Shown: positions 41,662-50,084 of the stretch, one piece after another
Layout of the letters: the number at the start of each line of letters is the position of its first letter
Position numbering within the stretch: position 1 is the stretch's first letter
Notes under the pieces: generated by a model
The model's database searches: none
What the model was told of the DNA's origin: nothing
The model's input: the letters and a program-made list of their open reading frames with translations, nothing else
Made by a program: the position numbers and the translations under genes
Assembly (NCBI GenBank): GCA_014764515.1
Contig: JACXWD010000003.1
Span: 44,351-108,350, forward strand
Reading direction: 5' to 3'
DNA: 64,000 nucleotides
Source of the DNA: Candidatus Polarisedimenticola svalbardensis
Lineage (GTDB): Bacteria > Acidobacteriota > Polarisedimenticolia > Polarisedimenticolales > Polarisedimenticolaceae

Positions 41662-43431
41662 ATGAAGAAGATCCTGATCGGAATTCTGGCATTCATCGGC
41701 GCCATCGCGATCCTGGGCGCCCTGGTGGTCGCACTGCTGGGGATGGTGTTCTCCATGGGGGAGGCAGGTGTCCCCGATGTGGTCGTGGTGGAACTGAACC
41801 TTGAGAACGGCCTGGTGGAGTATGTCCCGGATGACCCGTTCGGAGCGGCCATGCTGTCCGGCGCAGTCAGCGTGCGGGACGTGGTGGACGGCCTGTCCCG
41901 GGCCGCAGACGACGACCGTGTGGTGGGGCTGGTGGCCAAGGTCGGCAACGGCCGCTTCGGTCTTGCCCAGATCCAGGAGATCCGCGATGCGGTGGAAGCG
42001 TTCCGGGAATCGGGCAAACCGGCGGTTGCCTGGGCCGAGACCTTTGGCGAGGTCAGCCCGGGGAACGGCTCGTACTACCTGGCCACCGCCTTCGACCGCA
42101 TCTACCTGCAGCCTTCCGGGGACATCGGCCTGAACGGACTGATGTACGAATCGCCGTTCATATCCGGCGCCCTGGCCAAGCTGAAAATCAACGCCCAGAT
42201 GGACCAGCGCTACGAATACAAGAACGCCATGAACATGTACACGGAGACCGGGTACACCGAACCCCACCGTGAGGCGATGAAGGCCCTGATGAACTCCCAG
42301 TTCGATCAGATGGTCGAAGGGATCGCCGAGTCCAGGGGGCTGGCGGTGGACGAGGTCCGGGCGTTGTTCGACCAGGGCAGCTTCCTGGGCGAGGCCGCCA
42401 TGGAATCGAGACTGGTGGACGGCATCGCATACCGGGACGAAGTGTTCGCGCTGGTTGAAGAGGAGACCGGGCTGGAGCCGGAATACCTGTACCTGCCGGT
42501 CTACCTGGAGCGGGCAGGCCGTCCAGGTGAGCGCGGCAAGACCATCGGCCTGGTGTACGCCGTAGGCGCCGTGGTTCGAGGGTCCAGTGAATACGAGCCT
42601 CTTTCCGGTTCGTTCGTCATGGGATCCGATTCGGTATCCGCCGCCCTGCGTTCGGCCATCGATGACCCCAGGGTGGAGGCGATCGTCATGCGGGTCGATT
42701 CTCCCGGAGGCTCGTACGTCGCTTCCGACACCATCTGGCGCGAAACGGTGCGGGCGCGGGAGGCAGGCAAGCCCCTGGTCATCTCCATGGGCAATGTGGC
42801 GGCGTCGGGAGGGTATTTCGTGTCCATGTCCGCCGATGCGGTAGTGGCCCAGCCGGGCACCATCACCGGGTCCATCGGCGTCCTGGGCGGGAAGATGAAC
42901 ACCAGTGCATTCTGGGAGCGGCTGGGCATCACTTTCGACGAGGTCCACACCAGCGCCAACACCCTGTTGTATTCCTCCAGCGCCGATTACAGCGAATCGG
43001 AATACGCCCTGTTCCAGGGCTGGCTCGACCGGGTGTACGCCGACTTCACCCAGCGGGTCGCCCAGGGACGGGATATCCCCATCGAGGGGGTTCGGGAAAT
43101 CGCCAAGGGCAGGGTCTGGAGCGGCCGGGATGCCCTGGAACTGAACCTGGTGGATGCCCTGGGAGGGCTGAACACCGCAGTCGATCTGGCCCGGGAGGCG
43201 GCCGGGATTCCCGCGGAAGACCCGATCCGGATCAAGGTTTTTCCCCGGAAGAAGAAAATGCTGGAAGCTTTCCTGGACAAGGGACCGGCATCCAGTCACG
43301 AGCAGGTCTATCAGTCTGTGGGAGCGATCCTGAACAGGCTCCGTCCGGTGGTCAAGGCGGCCGAAACAATGGGAGTTCTTGAGCAGCAGGACCGGACCCT
43401 GACCATGCCGCCGGCGGAGCTGGTTCAGTAA
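41662..43431 (+). CDS. sppA: Signal peptide peptidase SppA (67-kDa type)
   Basis: Membrane-anchored S49 serine protease that degrades cleaved signal peptides. 589 residues with one N-terminal anchor (LIGILAFIGAIAILGALVVA). The double-domain architecture supplies the catalytic Lys187 in RYEYKNAMNMYTETGYTEP and the nucleophile Ser382 in MGNVAASGGYFVSMSADAVV. This is the Lys/Ser arrangement of E. coli SppA. ATG 41662 follows AGAGGGAAC. The C-terminus is a charged tail. Confidence 0.93.
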   Translation: MKKILIGILAFIGAIAILGALVVALLGMVFSMGEAGVPDVVVVELNLENGLVEYVPDDPFGAAMLSGAVSVRDVVDGLSRAADDDRVVGLVAKVGNGRFGLAQIQEIRDAVEAFRESGKPAVAWAETFGEVSPGNGSYYLATAFDRIYLQPSGDIGLNGLMYESPFISGALAKLKINAQMDQRYEYKNAMNMYTETGYTEPHREAMKALMNSQFDQMVEGIAESRGLAVDEVRALFDQGSFLGEAAMESRLVDGIAYRDEVFALVEEETGLEPEYLYLPVYLERAGRPGERGKTIGLVYAVGAVVRGSSEYEPLSGSFVMGSDSVSAALRSAIDDPRVEAIVMRVDSPGGSYVASDTIWRETVRAREAGKPLVISMGNVAASGGYFVSMSADAVVAQPGTITGSIGVLGGKMNTSAFWERLGITFDEVHTSANTLLYSSSADYSESEYALFQGWLDRVYADFTQRVAQGRDIPIEGVREIAKGRVWSGRDALELNLVDALGGLNTAVDLAREAAGIPAEDPIRIKVFPRKKKMLEAFLDKGPASSHEQVYQSVGAILNRLRPVVKAAETMGVLEQQDRTLTMPPAELVQ

Positions 43432-43535
43432 CCTTTGCTGCGCACGTTTGCGGATTTACCATCCGCAACGATCCCGGGTATCGAGGTGTCCCCGGGTCGC
43501 AGGCAGCGTAATTTAGTAGTGCGACAGAGGCAGCA

Positions 43536-43582
43536 GGCGCCGGGCAGGTACACCCCCCCCACCAGTCCGGCGCCAAATTTTT
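43536..43582 (+). terminator. Possible terminator after sppA
   Basis: GGCGCCGG (43536-43543) pairs with CCGGCGCC (43567-43574) and is followed by AAATTTTT. The loop is long (23 bases, C-rich), so efficiency is doubtful. Another 6-bp hairpin, GCGGAT-TTACC-ATCCGC, lies at 43450-43466 without a T-run. Confidence 0.4.
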
Positions 43583-44765
43583 ATTCGGGGTACAGCAGGA
43601 ACGGACGTCGTTCGGACCGGAAGCGGTCCAGGTCCTCCCGCCAGGAGTCCTCGAGTTCCAGCACCGAAGCGCCCTGTTCCAGCCCTTCCCGGATCCCGGG
43701 CCTCCCCAGAAGCAGGTCCATGGCCAGGCGGTCGTTTTCGAACTCGTAGGTTTCACGCCGCCAGTCGAACAGGTCCGGATTCAGATCCCGGGCGATAGCG
43801 ATCGCCTCCAGGTACCAGGTGAAAGAGCGGTACGTATTGCGGTCCTCGACGTGAACGAACACGCCGCCGCACCGATCGCCTGCATGTTTCTGGAACATCG
43901 GCCGGAACGAAACCGGCCGGGGAACGGCGCCCTCTCCGGAAAGCCGGCCGGCCCAGGTTTTTCCGTCGATCCACGGCGCGCCGAACTGCAGGAAAGGAAG
44001 GGTGGTGCCCCGGCCTTCCGAGAGGTTGGTCCCTTCAAGGAGGCATGCGCCTGGATACACGATGGCGGTCTGGAGGTCCGGCATGTTCGGGGAAGGGGAA
44101 ACAAACGGCAGGCCGGTCTCGTCCATGTACATCGGCCGGTGCCAGCCCTGCATCGGAACGACCCGGAGGTCACAGCCGATGCCGAATGCGTCGTTGTACA
44201 TCAGGGCCAGTTCCCCGGTGGTCATTCCATGACGGGGCGGGATCGGGTAGCGGCCGACGAACGATGTCATGGACGGGTGCAACAGCGGCCCTTCCATAAC
44301 AACGCCGCCGATCGGGTTGGGCCGGTCCAGTACCACCACCGGAAGACCGGCTTCCCGGGCGGTTTCCATGACGAAGCTCAAGGTTGTGACGTAGGTATAG
44401 TACCGGCTGCCCACGTCCTGGAGGTCGTAGACCACGGCGTCCAGCCCTTCCATGTGTGCGATGTCCGGACGCAGCGACAGAAGGTTGTCGCCGTACAGGC
44501 TGACCACCGGCAAGCCAGAATCCCGATCGGTGGTCTGTCCCACCGATTCCATGTCCTGGGCTTCGCCCCCGGTGCCGTGTTCCGGTGCGAACAGCCGCCG
44601 GACGTCCAGGCGGCCCCGATCCCGGATCAGGTCCACGGCATGCCTGTACTGCCGGTCTACCGATGCCGGGTGGACCACAAGCCCTACGCGGGCTCCAGCA
44701 GACAGGCCGGCATGATCCGACGCGTCGTCCAGGAATACTTCCAAGCCTGAAAAAACGGTATCCAT
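43581..44765 (-). CDS. namZ: DUF1343 protein, NamZ-type exo-N-acetylmuramidase
   Basis: 394 residues. DUF1343 members include NamZ (YbbC), which releases N-acetylmuramic acid from the ends of peptidoglycan fragments. Conserved segments: RRLFAPEHGTGGEAQD, SLYGDNLLSLRPDIAHMEGL, AVVYDLQDVGSRYYTYVTTL, VLDRPNPIGGVVMEGPLL and GRYPIPPRHGMTTGELALMY. In this start there is no clear signal peptide, although NamZ is often exported, so a cytoplasmic recycling role or another start is possible. GGAGGGA precedes the ATG. It is divergent from the exonuclease gene. Confidence 0.85.
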   Translation of the reverse strand: MDTVFSGLEVFLDDASDHAGLSAGARVGLVVHPASVDRQYRHAVDLIRDRGRLDVRRLFAPEHGTGGEAQDMESVGQTTDRDSGLPVVSLYGDNLLSLRPDIAHMEGLDAVVYDLQDVGSRYYTYVTTLSFVMETAREAGLPVVVLDRPNPIGGVVMEGPLLHPSMTSFVGRYPIPPRHGMTTGELALMYNDAFGIGCDLRVVPMQGWHRPMYMDETGLPFVSPSPNMPDLQTAIVYPGACLLEGTNLSEGRGTTLPFLQFGAPWIDGKTWAGRLSGEGAVPRPVSFRPMFQKHAGDRCGGVFVHVEDRNTYRSFTWYLEAIAIARDLNPDLFDWRRETYEFENDRLAMDLLLGRPGIREGLEQGASVLELEDSWREDLDRFRSERRPFLLYPE

Positions 44766-44801
44766 CGGCGGTTATCCCTCCCGACCGGTTAGGAAACGAC
44801 A

Positions 44802-44810
44802 TGCTATTGT
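44802..44810 (+). promoter_or_regulatory. Extended -10 promoter with near-leaderless start
   Basis: TGCTATTGT ends ten bases before the ATG at 44821 and no ribosome site is present in between. The transcript would begin about four bases before the start codon. Confidence 0.4.
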
Positions 44811-44820
44811 AACCCCCGTT

Positions 44821-45390
44821 ATGAATTATTTTGCACTGGACTGTGAAGCATCGGGGCCGATGCCCCCGCTGTACAACCTGCTCTCCATCGGTGTGACGGT
44901 GGTCCGTCCCGAGAACGGCCGCCATGTCGTCGGGGAATCCTGGTACGTGGAGCTGAAACCGATTTTCCCCGGGTTTGAGCCTGAAGCCCTGGCGGTCTGC
45001 GGCCTGGACATGGACCGGCTCCGGGTCGAAGGGACCGGACCGGAAAAAGCGATGGCGGACCTGCGGGAGTGGGTCCTGGAAAAGAACCGGCCTGCAAAAG
45101 AGAGACCGGTGTTCGTAGGTCACAACGCTGTTTTTGACTGGGCCCATATCAATTATTACTTTAAGCATTTCAATATCGACAACCCGTTCGGATACAAGGG
45201 TATCGATACCAAGTCCCTGGCCATGGGCGCTCTCGGAATTTCGTGGAACGACACATCCAAGGAGAACCTGGAGGCGTTGCTGGACCTGCCGGCCCAGGAT
45301 CCGGCCCAAATCCACAGGGCCGACTACGACGCCATGTACCAGGCGCTCATACTCCAGCGTTTGCTTGACATGGAACTACCCCGGCGTTAG
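44821..45390 (+). CDS. DEDD-type 3'-5' exonuclease
   Basis: 189 residues. RNase T/DnaQ-fold motifs: FALDCEASGP (Exo I, Asp and Glu), FVGHNAVFDWAHINYYF (Exo II, Asp) and HRADYDAMYQA (Exo III with His and Asp, so the DEDDh class). Substrate, DNA or RNA, cannot be told from the sequence. The first residues follow the ATG without a leader. Confidence 0.85.
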   Translation: MNYFALDCEASGPMPPLYNLLSIGVTVVRPENGRHVVGESWYVELKPIFPGFEPEALAVCGLDMDRLRVEGTGPEKAMADLREWVLEKNRPAKERPVFVGHNAVFDWAHINYYFKHFNIDNPFGYKGIDTKSLAMGALGISWNDTSKENLEALLDLPAQDPAQIHRADYDAMYQALILQRLLDMELPRR

Positions 45391-45429
45391 CTTTATCAGC
45401 TTCCCTCATGGGAATGGCCGGAGGTATCC

Positions 45430-46002
45430 GTGGACCCGAAAGATTTCAAATTCCTTCCCAACAGGGTCGAAGCCGATCCTACGGCGTGGATCGCCCCCAA
45501 CGCGGTGATGGTCGGAGATGTGCGTATCGGGCCCGATGCCTCGGTGTGGTACGGCTGCGTGCTGCGCGGGGACATGGAGCCGATCCGGATCGGCGCCCGG
45601 ACCAACATCCAGGACCTGACCCTGGTCCACGTGGATCGGGATTGCCCGGCGATCATTGGCGACGGGGTCACGGTTGGTCACCATGCCGTTATCCACGGCT
45701 GCACCATCGGCAACGATGTCCTGATCGGCATGGGGGCGGTGGTGCTCAGCGGGGCCACGGTAGGCGACGGCGCCCTGGTGGCTGCCGGGGCGGTTGTGCG
45801 GGAAGGTTTTGATGTGCCGCCGGGGATGGTTGCCGCCGGCGTGCCGGCCAAAATCCGTGGCGAGGTGACGCCGGAACTCCATCGCAGGATTCTCGACGGG
45901 GTGGAGACCTACGTACACTATGCCCGTCGATACCGGGAAGGCGAGCTTGGCGGCGGAAGGTACGGTAGCGAATTCAGTGTGACACCCGGAGAGCCGTCGT
46001 GA
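45430..46002 (+). CDS. Gamma-carbonic anhydrase-like hexapeptide protein
   Basis: 190 residues from GTG 45430 (CCGGAGG upstream). Left-handed beta-helix hexapeptide repeats: AWIAPNAVMVGDVRIGPDAS, VLRGDMEPIRIGARTNIQDL and VLIGMGAVVLSGATVGDGAL. The three metal-binding His residues are present in LVHVD and TVGHHAVIHG. These are shared by YrdA/PaaY/Cam families, so carbonic anhydrase activity is possible but not certain. Four-base overlap with nrnA. Confidence 0.87.
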   Translation: MDPKDFKFLPNRVEADPTAWIAPNAVMVGDVRIGPDASVWYGCVLRGDMEPIRIGARTNIQDLTLVHVDRDCPAIIGDGVTVGHHAVIHGCTIGNDVLIGMGAVVLSGATVGDGALVAAGAVVREGFDVPPGMVAAGVPAKIRGEVTPELHRRILDGVETYVHYARRYREGELGGGRYGSEFSVTPGEPS

Positions 46003-46988
46003 TTGAAGAGTCGGGACACCGTCTGTTCAGGGAAGTCATCAGCAGCCATGATGCGGTGGTGCTGACCGCTCACATGCATCCGGACGGCGATGCCCTGGGC
46101 TCTCAGCTCGGGCTGGCGGCCTTCCTCATGTCCCAGGGCATCGAGGTCACGATCCTGAACCCGGACCCGGTATCCGAAACCCTTAAGTTCATCGTCGATC
46201 CGCGGCACAACGTCCAGACGTTCGATCCGAAGTTGCACCAGGCAATTCTCCGTGGCGCCGCCCGTATCATCCTGCTGGACAACAGCGCACCGGACCGGCT
46301 CGGCTCCATGGAGGGGGCGATGGTTGAAAACGCCGGCCGCGTTTTGTGCATCGACCACCACCCTTCACGCAATCCTCCCTGGGCGGACATGATCCTGGAT
46401 CAGGCTTCCTCCGCCACGGCGGCCATGGTGTTCGAACTTGTCGCGCGTCAGGGCTGGACACCGGATCAGGCGGCGGCCCGTGCCCTGTTCACCGGGCTTG
46501 CGACGGATACCGGGTTCTTCCGTTTCAACTCAACCAACCCCCAGGCTCACCGTATTGCAGCCGACCTCCTTGAGATCGGTGTGGATACGGCTGCTACCTT
46601 CCAGGCGGTGAACGAGCGCAATACTCCGGCCTACACCCGGCTCCTTGGCGAGGCCCTGTCCGGCCTCCGCCTGGATGCAGGAGGAGCGGTAGTCTCCGTC
46701 CGGATCGACACCGATACCCAGGTTCGTTGTGACGCTCGCGGCGTGGACACCTCAGAGATGACCACCCCGTTGCTCGCCATCGACGGGGTCAGGATCGCGC
46801 TGCTGTTCCGGGATCTGGGTGATGGCGACATCAAGGTCTCCCTGCGGTCCAAGGGCGACATCAACGTCCATGCCCTGGCGATGAAGTTCGGCGGCGGCGG
46901 CCATCTCAACGCTTCCGGGATCGTACTGGCCGGGGATCTGGGCCAGTTAGTGGACCAGGTTGTCGCCGAAGCGGTCCGGCTGATCTGA
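45999..46988 (+). CDS. nrnA: DHH-family oligoribonuclease/pAp phosphatase (NrnA-like)
   Basis: 329 residues from GTG 45999. NrnA degrades short RNA oligomers and 3'-phosphoadenosine-5'-phosphate. DHH motifs: LTAHMHPDGDALGSQLG (I), IILLDNSAPDR (II), CIDHHPS (III) and GLATDTGFFRF (IV). The DHHA1 domain ends with KFGGGGHLNASGI. Neighbouring RNA-turnover genes in the window include RNase Y. Confidence 0.92.
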   Translation: MIEESGHRLFREVISSHDAVVLTAHMHPDGDALGSQLGLAAFLMSQGIEVTILNPDPVSETLKFIVDPRHNVQTFDPKLHQAILRGAARIILLDNSAPDRLGSMEGAMVENAGRVLCIDHHPSRNPPWADMILDQASSATAAMVFELVARQGWTPDQAAARALFTGLATDTGFFRFNSTNPQAHRIAADLLEIGVDTAATFQAVNERNTPAYTRLLGEALSGLRLDAGGAVVSVRIDTDTQVRCDARGVDTSEMTTPLLAIDGVRIALLFRDLGDGDIKVSLRSKGDINVHALAMKFGGGGHLNASGIVLAGDLGQLVDQVVAEAVRLI

Positions 46989-47010
46989 TCTGGCATCCGG
47001 CACGGCCGGT

Positions 47011-47019
47011 TGGTATCCT
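47011..47019 (+). promoter_or_regulatory. Extended -10 promoter, leaderless start
   Basis: TGGTATCCT ends six bases before the ATG at 47026. A start point seven bases downstream of the -10 falls on the A of the start codon, and no Shine-Dalgarno sequence exists in between. Confidence 0.4.
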
Positions 47020-47025
47020 CGGCGC

Positions 47026-47652
47026 ATGGCGAAGATCGGAGTCATGCTTACCGGTTGCGGCCGCCTGGACGGCACCGACGTCCACGAGGCGGTCCTGGCC
47101 CTGATTCACATTGAGAACAAGGGGCACACCTCGGTTTGCCTCGTGCCGGACGGTGACCAGCCGATGGTGGCGGACCATGCCGGCGCCGAACTGGACCTGC
47201 CGGGCCAGACGCGGAACATGCTTCAGGAGTCGGCTCGCCTGGCATTCGGCGCCGTGCGCCTGCTCCATGAAGTGCCGGTCCGCATGCTGGATGGTGTGAT
47301 CCTCCCTGGTGGAGCCGGTTCATTCCGATCCCTCTGCAGCCAGGGAGGCCAGGGGATCGGAGGCGGCGTGCTGCGGCAGGACGTTCGCACTTTTCTGGAA
47401 GCGCTGCTGGACAAGGGTGGCCGGATCGGGGCGACCGGCCTCGCCACCGTGGTGCTGGACAGGCTTCGTGAGCGTTCCCTGCGGCAGGATCCAGCAGGGA
47501 TGCAGGCGGAAAAGCTGGAGGTCGATCCTGACGGCAGGACCGCCTATTGTTCCGGCATGTTGGGAGCACGTTCCCTGGGCGAAGCCGGGACGGGCATTTC
47601 GAAACTTGTTGACTGGGTTGCCGGCGGCCCGGCGAAGGAAGGGCCAGGCTGA
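47026..47652 (+). CDS. ElbB/ES1-like DJ-1 superfamily protein lacking the nucleophile Cys
   Basis: 208 residues. Strong ElbB pattern: VMLTGCGRLDGTDVHEAVLA, an NMLQESARLAFGAVRLL stretch, and VILPGGAGSFRSLC. In active members the nucleophile elbow has Cys (CIAP); here the aligned stretch is IGATGLATV with Gly at that place. ElbB is a glyoxalase-type or isoprenoid-linked protein. I infer a non-catalytic or altered member. It is followed by MoaD with a one-base overlap. Confidence 0.78.
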   Translation: MAKIGVMLTGCGRLDGTDVHEAVLALIHIENKGHTSVCLVPDGDQPMVADHAGAELDLPGQTRNMLQESARLAFGAVRLLHEVPVRMLDGVILPGGAGSFRSLCSQGGQGIGGGVLRQDVRTFLEALLDKGGRIGATGLATVVLDRLRERSLRQDPAGMQAEKLEVDPDGRTAYCSGMLGARSLGEAGTGISKLVDWVAGGPAKEGPG

Positions 47653-47897
47653 TGGAAGTCCGATTCCGGCTGTTCGCATCCCTTTCGGAGAAAGCCGGCG
47701 CAACCGAGGGCACGGTGACCCTTCCCGGAAATGCCACCGTTCGTGACCTGTGGGGAGAGCTGGTTTCACGGTTCCCGGCCCTGGCCGACACCGGGTTCGT
47801 TCCGTTGGTAGCCTGCGACATGGAATATGCAGGCTGGGATTCTTCGTTGGAAGACGTGGCCGAGGTCGGTTTCCTGCCGCCTGTGAGCGGCGGCTAG
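47652..47897 (+). CDS. moaD: MoaD/ThiS-family sulfur carrier protein
   Basis: 81 residues, ubiquitin-like, ending in Gly-Gly (LPPVSGG). VRFRLFASLSEKAGATEGTV and the FPAL and EVGFLPPVSGG ends match MoaD. With MoaE directly downstream (12-base gap), molybdopterin synthase is the likely role: it supplies sulfur for molybdenum cofactor. Confidence 0.92.
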   Translation: MEVRFRLFASLSEKAGATEGTVTLPGNATVRDLWGELVSRFPALADTGFVPLVACDMEYAGWDSSLEDVAEVGFLPPVSGG

Positions 47898-47909
47898 ATC
47901 GGGGCTGGG

Positions 47910-48338
47910 ATGATCCGTTTACAGGCCGAGTCAATCCGCCTCGAGGATCTGGTGCAGGCGGTTCAGGACGATGCCCACGGCGCCGTGGCGATATTTCTGG
48001 GGACGGTTCGGGACCACAACATCGGACGCAAGGTGCTGTACCTGGAGTACGAGGCGTACACGGATATGGCGGTGCGCGAGATGGAGAAAATCCGGGACCT
48101 GGCCCTCGAGAAGTACGATGTGGGCCGTATTGCCATAGCCCATCGCAGCGGTCGGCTGGAAATCGGTGAAGCATCCGTGGCGGTGGTGGCCGCCTCGGCC
48201 CACCGGGCTGCAGCGATGGAAGCCTGCCGGTTTGCCATCGACAGGCTCAAGGAGACGGTGCCGATCTGGAAGAAGGAGTTCTTCGAGGGCGGTGAAGCCT
48301 GGATCGAAGGGGCCGGCGGCCCGATGAGGCCGGTCTGA
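47910..48338 (+). CDS. moaE: Molybdopterin synthase catalytic subunit MoaE
   Basis: 142 residues. MoaE signature segments: GAVAIFLGTVRDHNIGRKV, LYLEYEAYTDMAVREMEKI, IAIAHRSGRLEIGEASVAVV, and the terminal VPIWKKEFFEGGEAWIEG containing the active-site Lys. It acts with MoaD to convert precursor Z to molybdopterin. Confidence 0.95.
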   Translation: MIRLQAESIRLEDLVQAVQDDAHGAVAIFLGTVRDHNIGRKVLYLEYEAYTDMAVREMEKIRDLALEKYDVGRIAIAHRSGRLEIGEASVAVVAASAHRAAAMEACRFAIDRLKETVPIWKKEFFEGGEAWIEGAGGPMRPV

Positions 48339-48341
48339 TCC

Positions 48342-49172
48342 CTAGCGGAAGCCGGCTTCGTCCAGTGCATCCTCATCCATTCCAAGGTAGTGTCCCAACT
48401 CGTGATACAGGGTCACGGCGATCTGTTCCTGGAGGTCGCCGGCCAGGGCGGAGAACCTCTCCAGGTTGCGCTGGAACAGGAGGATCCTGGGGGGGAGGTC
48501 CACGGCGGCGCCGATCTGCCCCTTGCGGTCCAGCGGCGTCCCGGTAAACAGGCCGAGGGTCTCGAGTGCCGACGTGCCCTCGTCCACCAGCGCACCGGGC
48601 ACAACCGGTTCCACGGTGGTGGCGACCTGGTCCAGATGCTTCCTGAAATCCTCCGGGAGCCGGTCGGCGGCCTGCTGCACCAGTTGCTCAAAACTTCCGG
48701 TCTCGATGCGCCGGATCTCGGGGTAGCGTTCCGGGTCCAGGCGGGACGCCTCCCGGTAGCGGTCGTCCGCTTCCACGGCCGCCCCTCTGAATTCCTGGAT
48801 CATGCCGTCCAGGTAGTGTCCGTCCGGGAAATCGGCGGCTGTCTGCACCAGGTGGTTCGCCACCTCGGCAGCTTCATCGAGGCAGCCATCTTCGAGGAGA
48901 GCGAACCCCAGTTCCCCACGGAACTCCAGATCATCAGGGTCCAGCTCCGCTGCTCGTTGAAGGTAGGGGATTCCCCGGCCCGCCTCGCCGTTCTCGACCC
49001 AGGCCTTGCCGGCAAAAAACTGCAGCACCGGGTCCTCGTCACCGGCCTGGGAGATCTGATCCAGGGCGATCCTTAATGCCAGTTCCGGATCGTCATCATC
49101 CAGAGCCTGGTAAATACGTTCGATAGCAGCGAGATCCTGTTCCTGTTCCACGACGGCCCTCCGGGGCCGCAT
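48342..49172 (-). CDS. TPR protein with C-terminal minimal zinc metallopeptidase domain
   Basis: 276 residues. The N-terminal half is TPR-like (IERIYQALDDDDPELALRIA, FFAGKAWVENGEAGRGIPYL, ELGFALLEDGCLDEAAEVAN). The C-terminal 120 residues form a Zincin_1-type domain with HExxH in ALYHELGHYLGMDEDALDEA: His, Glu and His are present, and Asp-Glu-Asp follows. This fold is usually alone in a 120-residue protein. ATG 49172 is used; a GTG a few residues later is possible. It is convergent with moaE with three bases between. Confidence 0.82.
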   Translation of the reverse strand: MRPRRAVVEQEQDLAAIERIYQALDDDDPELALRIALDQISQAGDEDPVLQFFAGKAWVENGEAGRGIPYLQRAAELDPDDLEFRGELGFALLEDGCLDEAAEVANHLVQTAADFPDGHYLDGMIQEFRGAAVEADDRYREASRLDPERYPEIRRIETGSFEQLVQQAADRLPEDFRKHLDQVATTVEPVVPGALVDEGTSALETLGLFTGTPLDRKGQIGAAVDLPPRILLFQRNLERFSALAGDLQEQIAVTLYHELGHYLGMDEDALDEAGFR

Positions 49173-49217
49173 TGTGGCAGACCCGGGTATCGCATGGCAA
49201 ACCGGCAGGGGACAGTT

Positions 49218-49931
49218 TCAGATCATTTCCCGCAGGTGCGCCAGGGCGGAATGCTCGACCTGCCGCACCCGCTCGCGGCTCAGCCCAACCTGCGCACCGA
49301 TCTTTCGAAGGGTCAGGGCCGGAGTGCCGAGGAGGCCGTATCTCAGGATGAGGATCTCCCTCTCCCGGGGGTCGAGGTCGGATAGGTGGGACAGGACCCA
49401 GTTGGTGAACTGTCTCCGGATCCAGAGTTCGGCCGTGTCCTTCTGCGCACGGTTTACCAGCACATCCTCAAGGAGAAGGGATCCGTCCGCTTTTGCCGGC
49501 TGGTGCAGGGAAAGGGGGGGCATGGACATGGCCAATATGCGGTGGACCTCCTTGGCCGGAATACCCGAGGCTTCCGCGACCTCGTCGATTCCCGGTTCTC
49601 CGGTCCGTGCCGACCGCAATTCCCTCCGTGCTTCCCGAATGCGGGCAGCTTTCTCGCTGCGGTAGCGTGGTACCCGGACCGGGTCGGCCTGTTGCTGGAT
49701 TGCGCTCAACATCGACTTGCGGATCCACCAGTCGGCATAGGTGACGAATTTCACACCTCGTTCCGGTTGGTACCGGATGGCAGCCTCCACCAGGCCCAGG
49801 TTCCCGCAGGCGATCAGTTCGTCAAAAGGCAGGCCGCATCCGATGTAACGCCGGGCCACATGGGGCACGTAGGCCATGGTCGTCTCGATCCAGGTCTCCC
49901 GTTCGTTGCCGTCGGATTTGATTTCGATCAA
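49218..49931 (-). CDS. RNA polymerase sigma-70 factor (group 2/3)
   Basis: About 237 residues from TTG 49931, which follows GGGAAG. Longer in-frame starts would overlap the bipA-like coding region. Region 2 has VARRYIGCGLPFDELIACGN, FVTYADWWIRKSMLSAIQQQ and RVPRYRSEKAARIREARRE. Region 3 follows, and region 4 has REREILILRYGLLGTPALTL and GLSRERVRQVEHSALAHL. The region 4 sequence is rpoD/rpoS-like. No region 1.1 is present. Divergent from the BipA-like gene with a shared control region of about 150 bases. Confidence 0.9.
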   Translation of the reverse strand: MIEIKSDGNERETWIETTMAYVPHVARRYIGCGLPFDELIACGNLGLVEAAIRYQPERGVKFVTYADWWIRKSMLSAIQQQADPVRVPRYRSEKAARIREARRELRSARTGEPGIDEVAEASGIPAKEVHRILAMSMPPLSLHQPAKADGSLLLEDVLVNRAQKDTAELWIRRQFTNWVLSHLSDLDPREREILILRYGLLGTPALTLRKIGAQVGLSRERVRQVEHSALAHLREMI

Positions 49932-50084
49932 TGGATCATCTTCCCGTCCCGCCTCCCTGTCAGGCCAAACAGCCCGGATCGGCGGGATATTCCCGTCTTC
50001 AGGCTGCTTGAGCGCCTTGATCGGCCGTGTTAAGGTTCGTTTGCCGGGATCATGGAAAAAGCCGGGACCGGGGAGGTGCGGGTC

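Noticed and set aside
41209-43299. 696-residue open frame opposite arcA/sppA
   Set aside because: It spans two genes and the gap between them on the other strand and has a composition typical of antisense frames.
43450-43466. GCGGAT-TTACC-ATCCGC hairpin as the sppA terminator
   Set aside because: The stem is only 6 bp and no T-run follows; the later GGCGCCGG stem with AAATTTTT is a somewhat better candidate.
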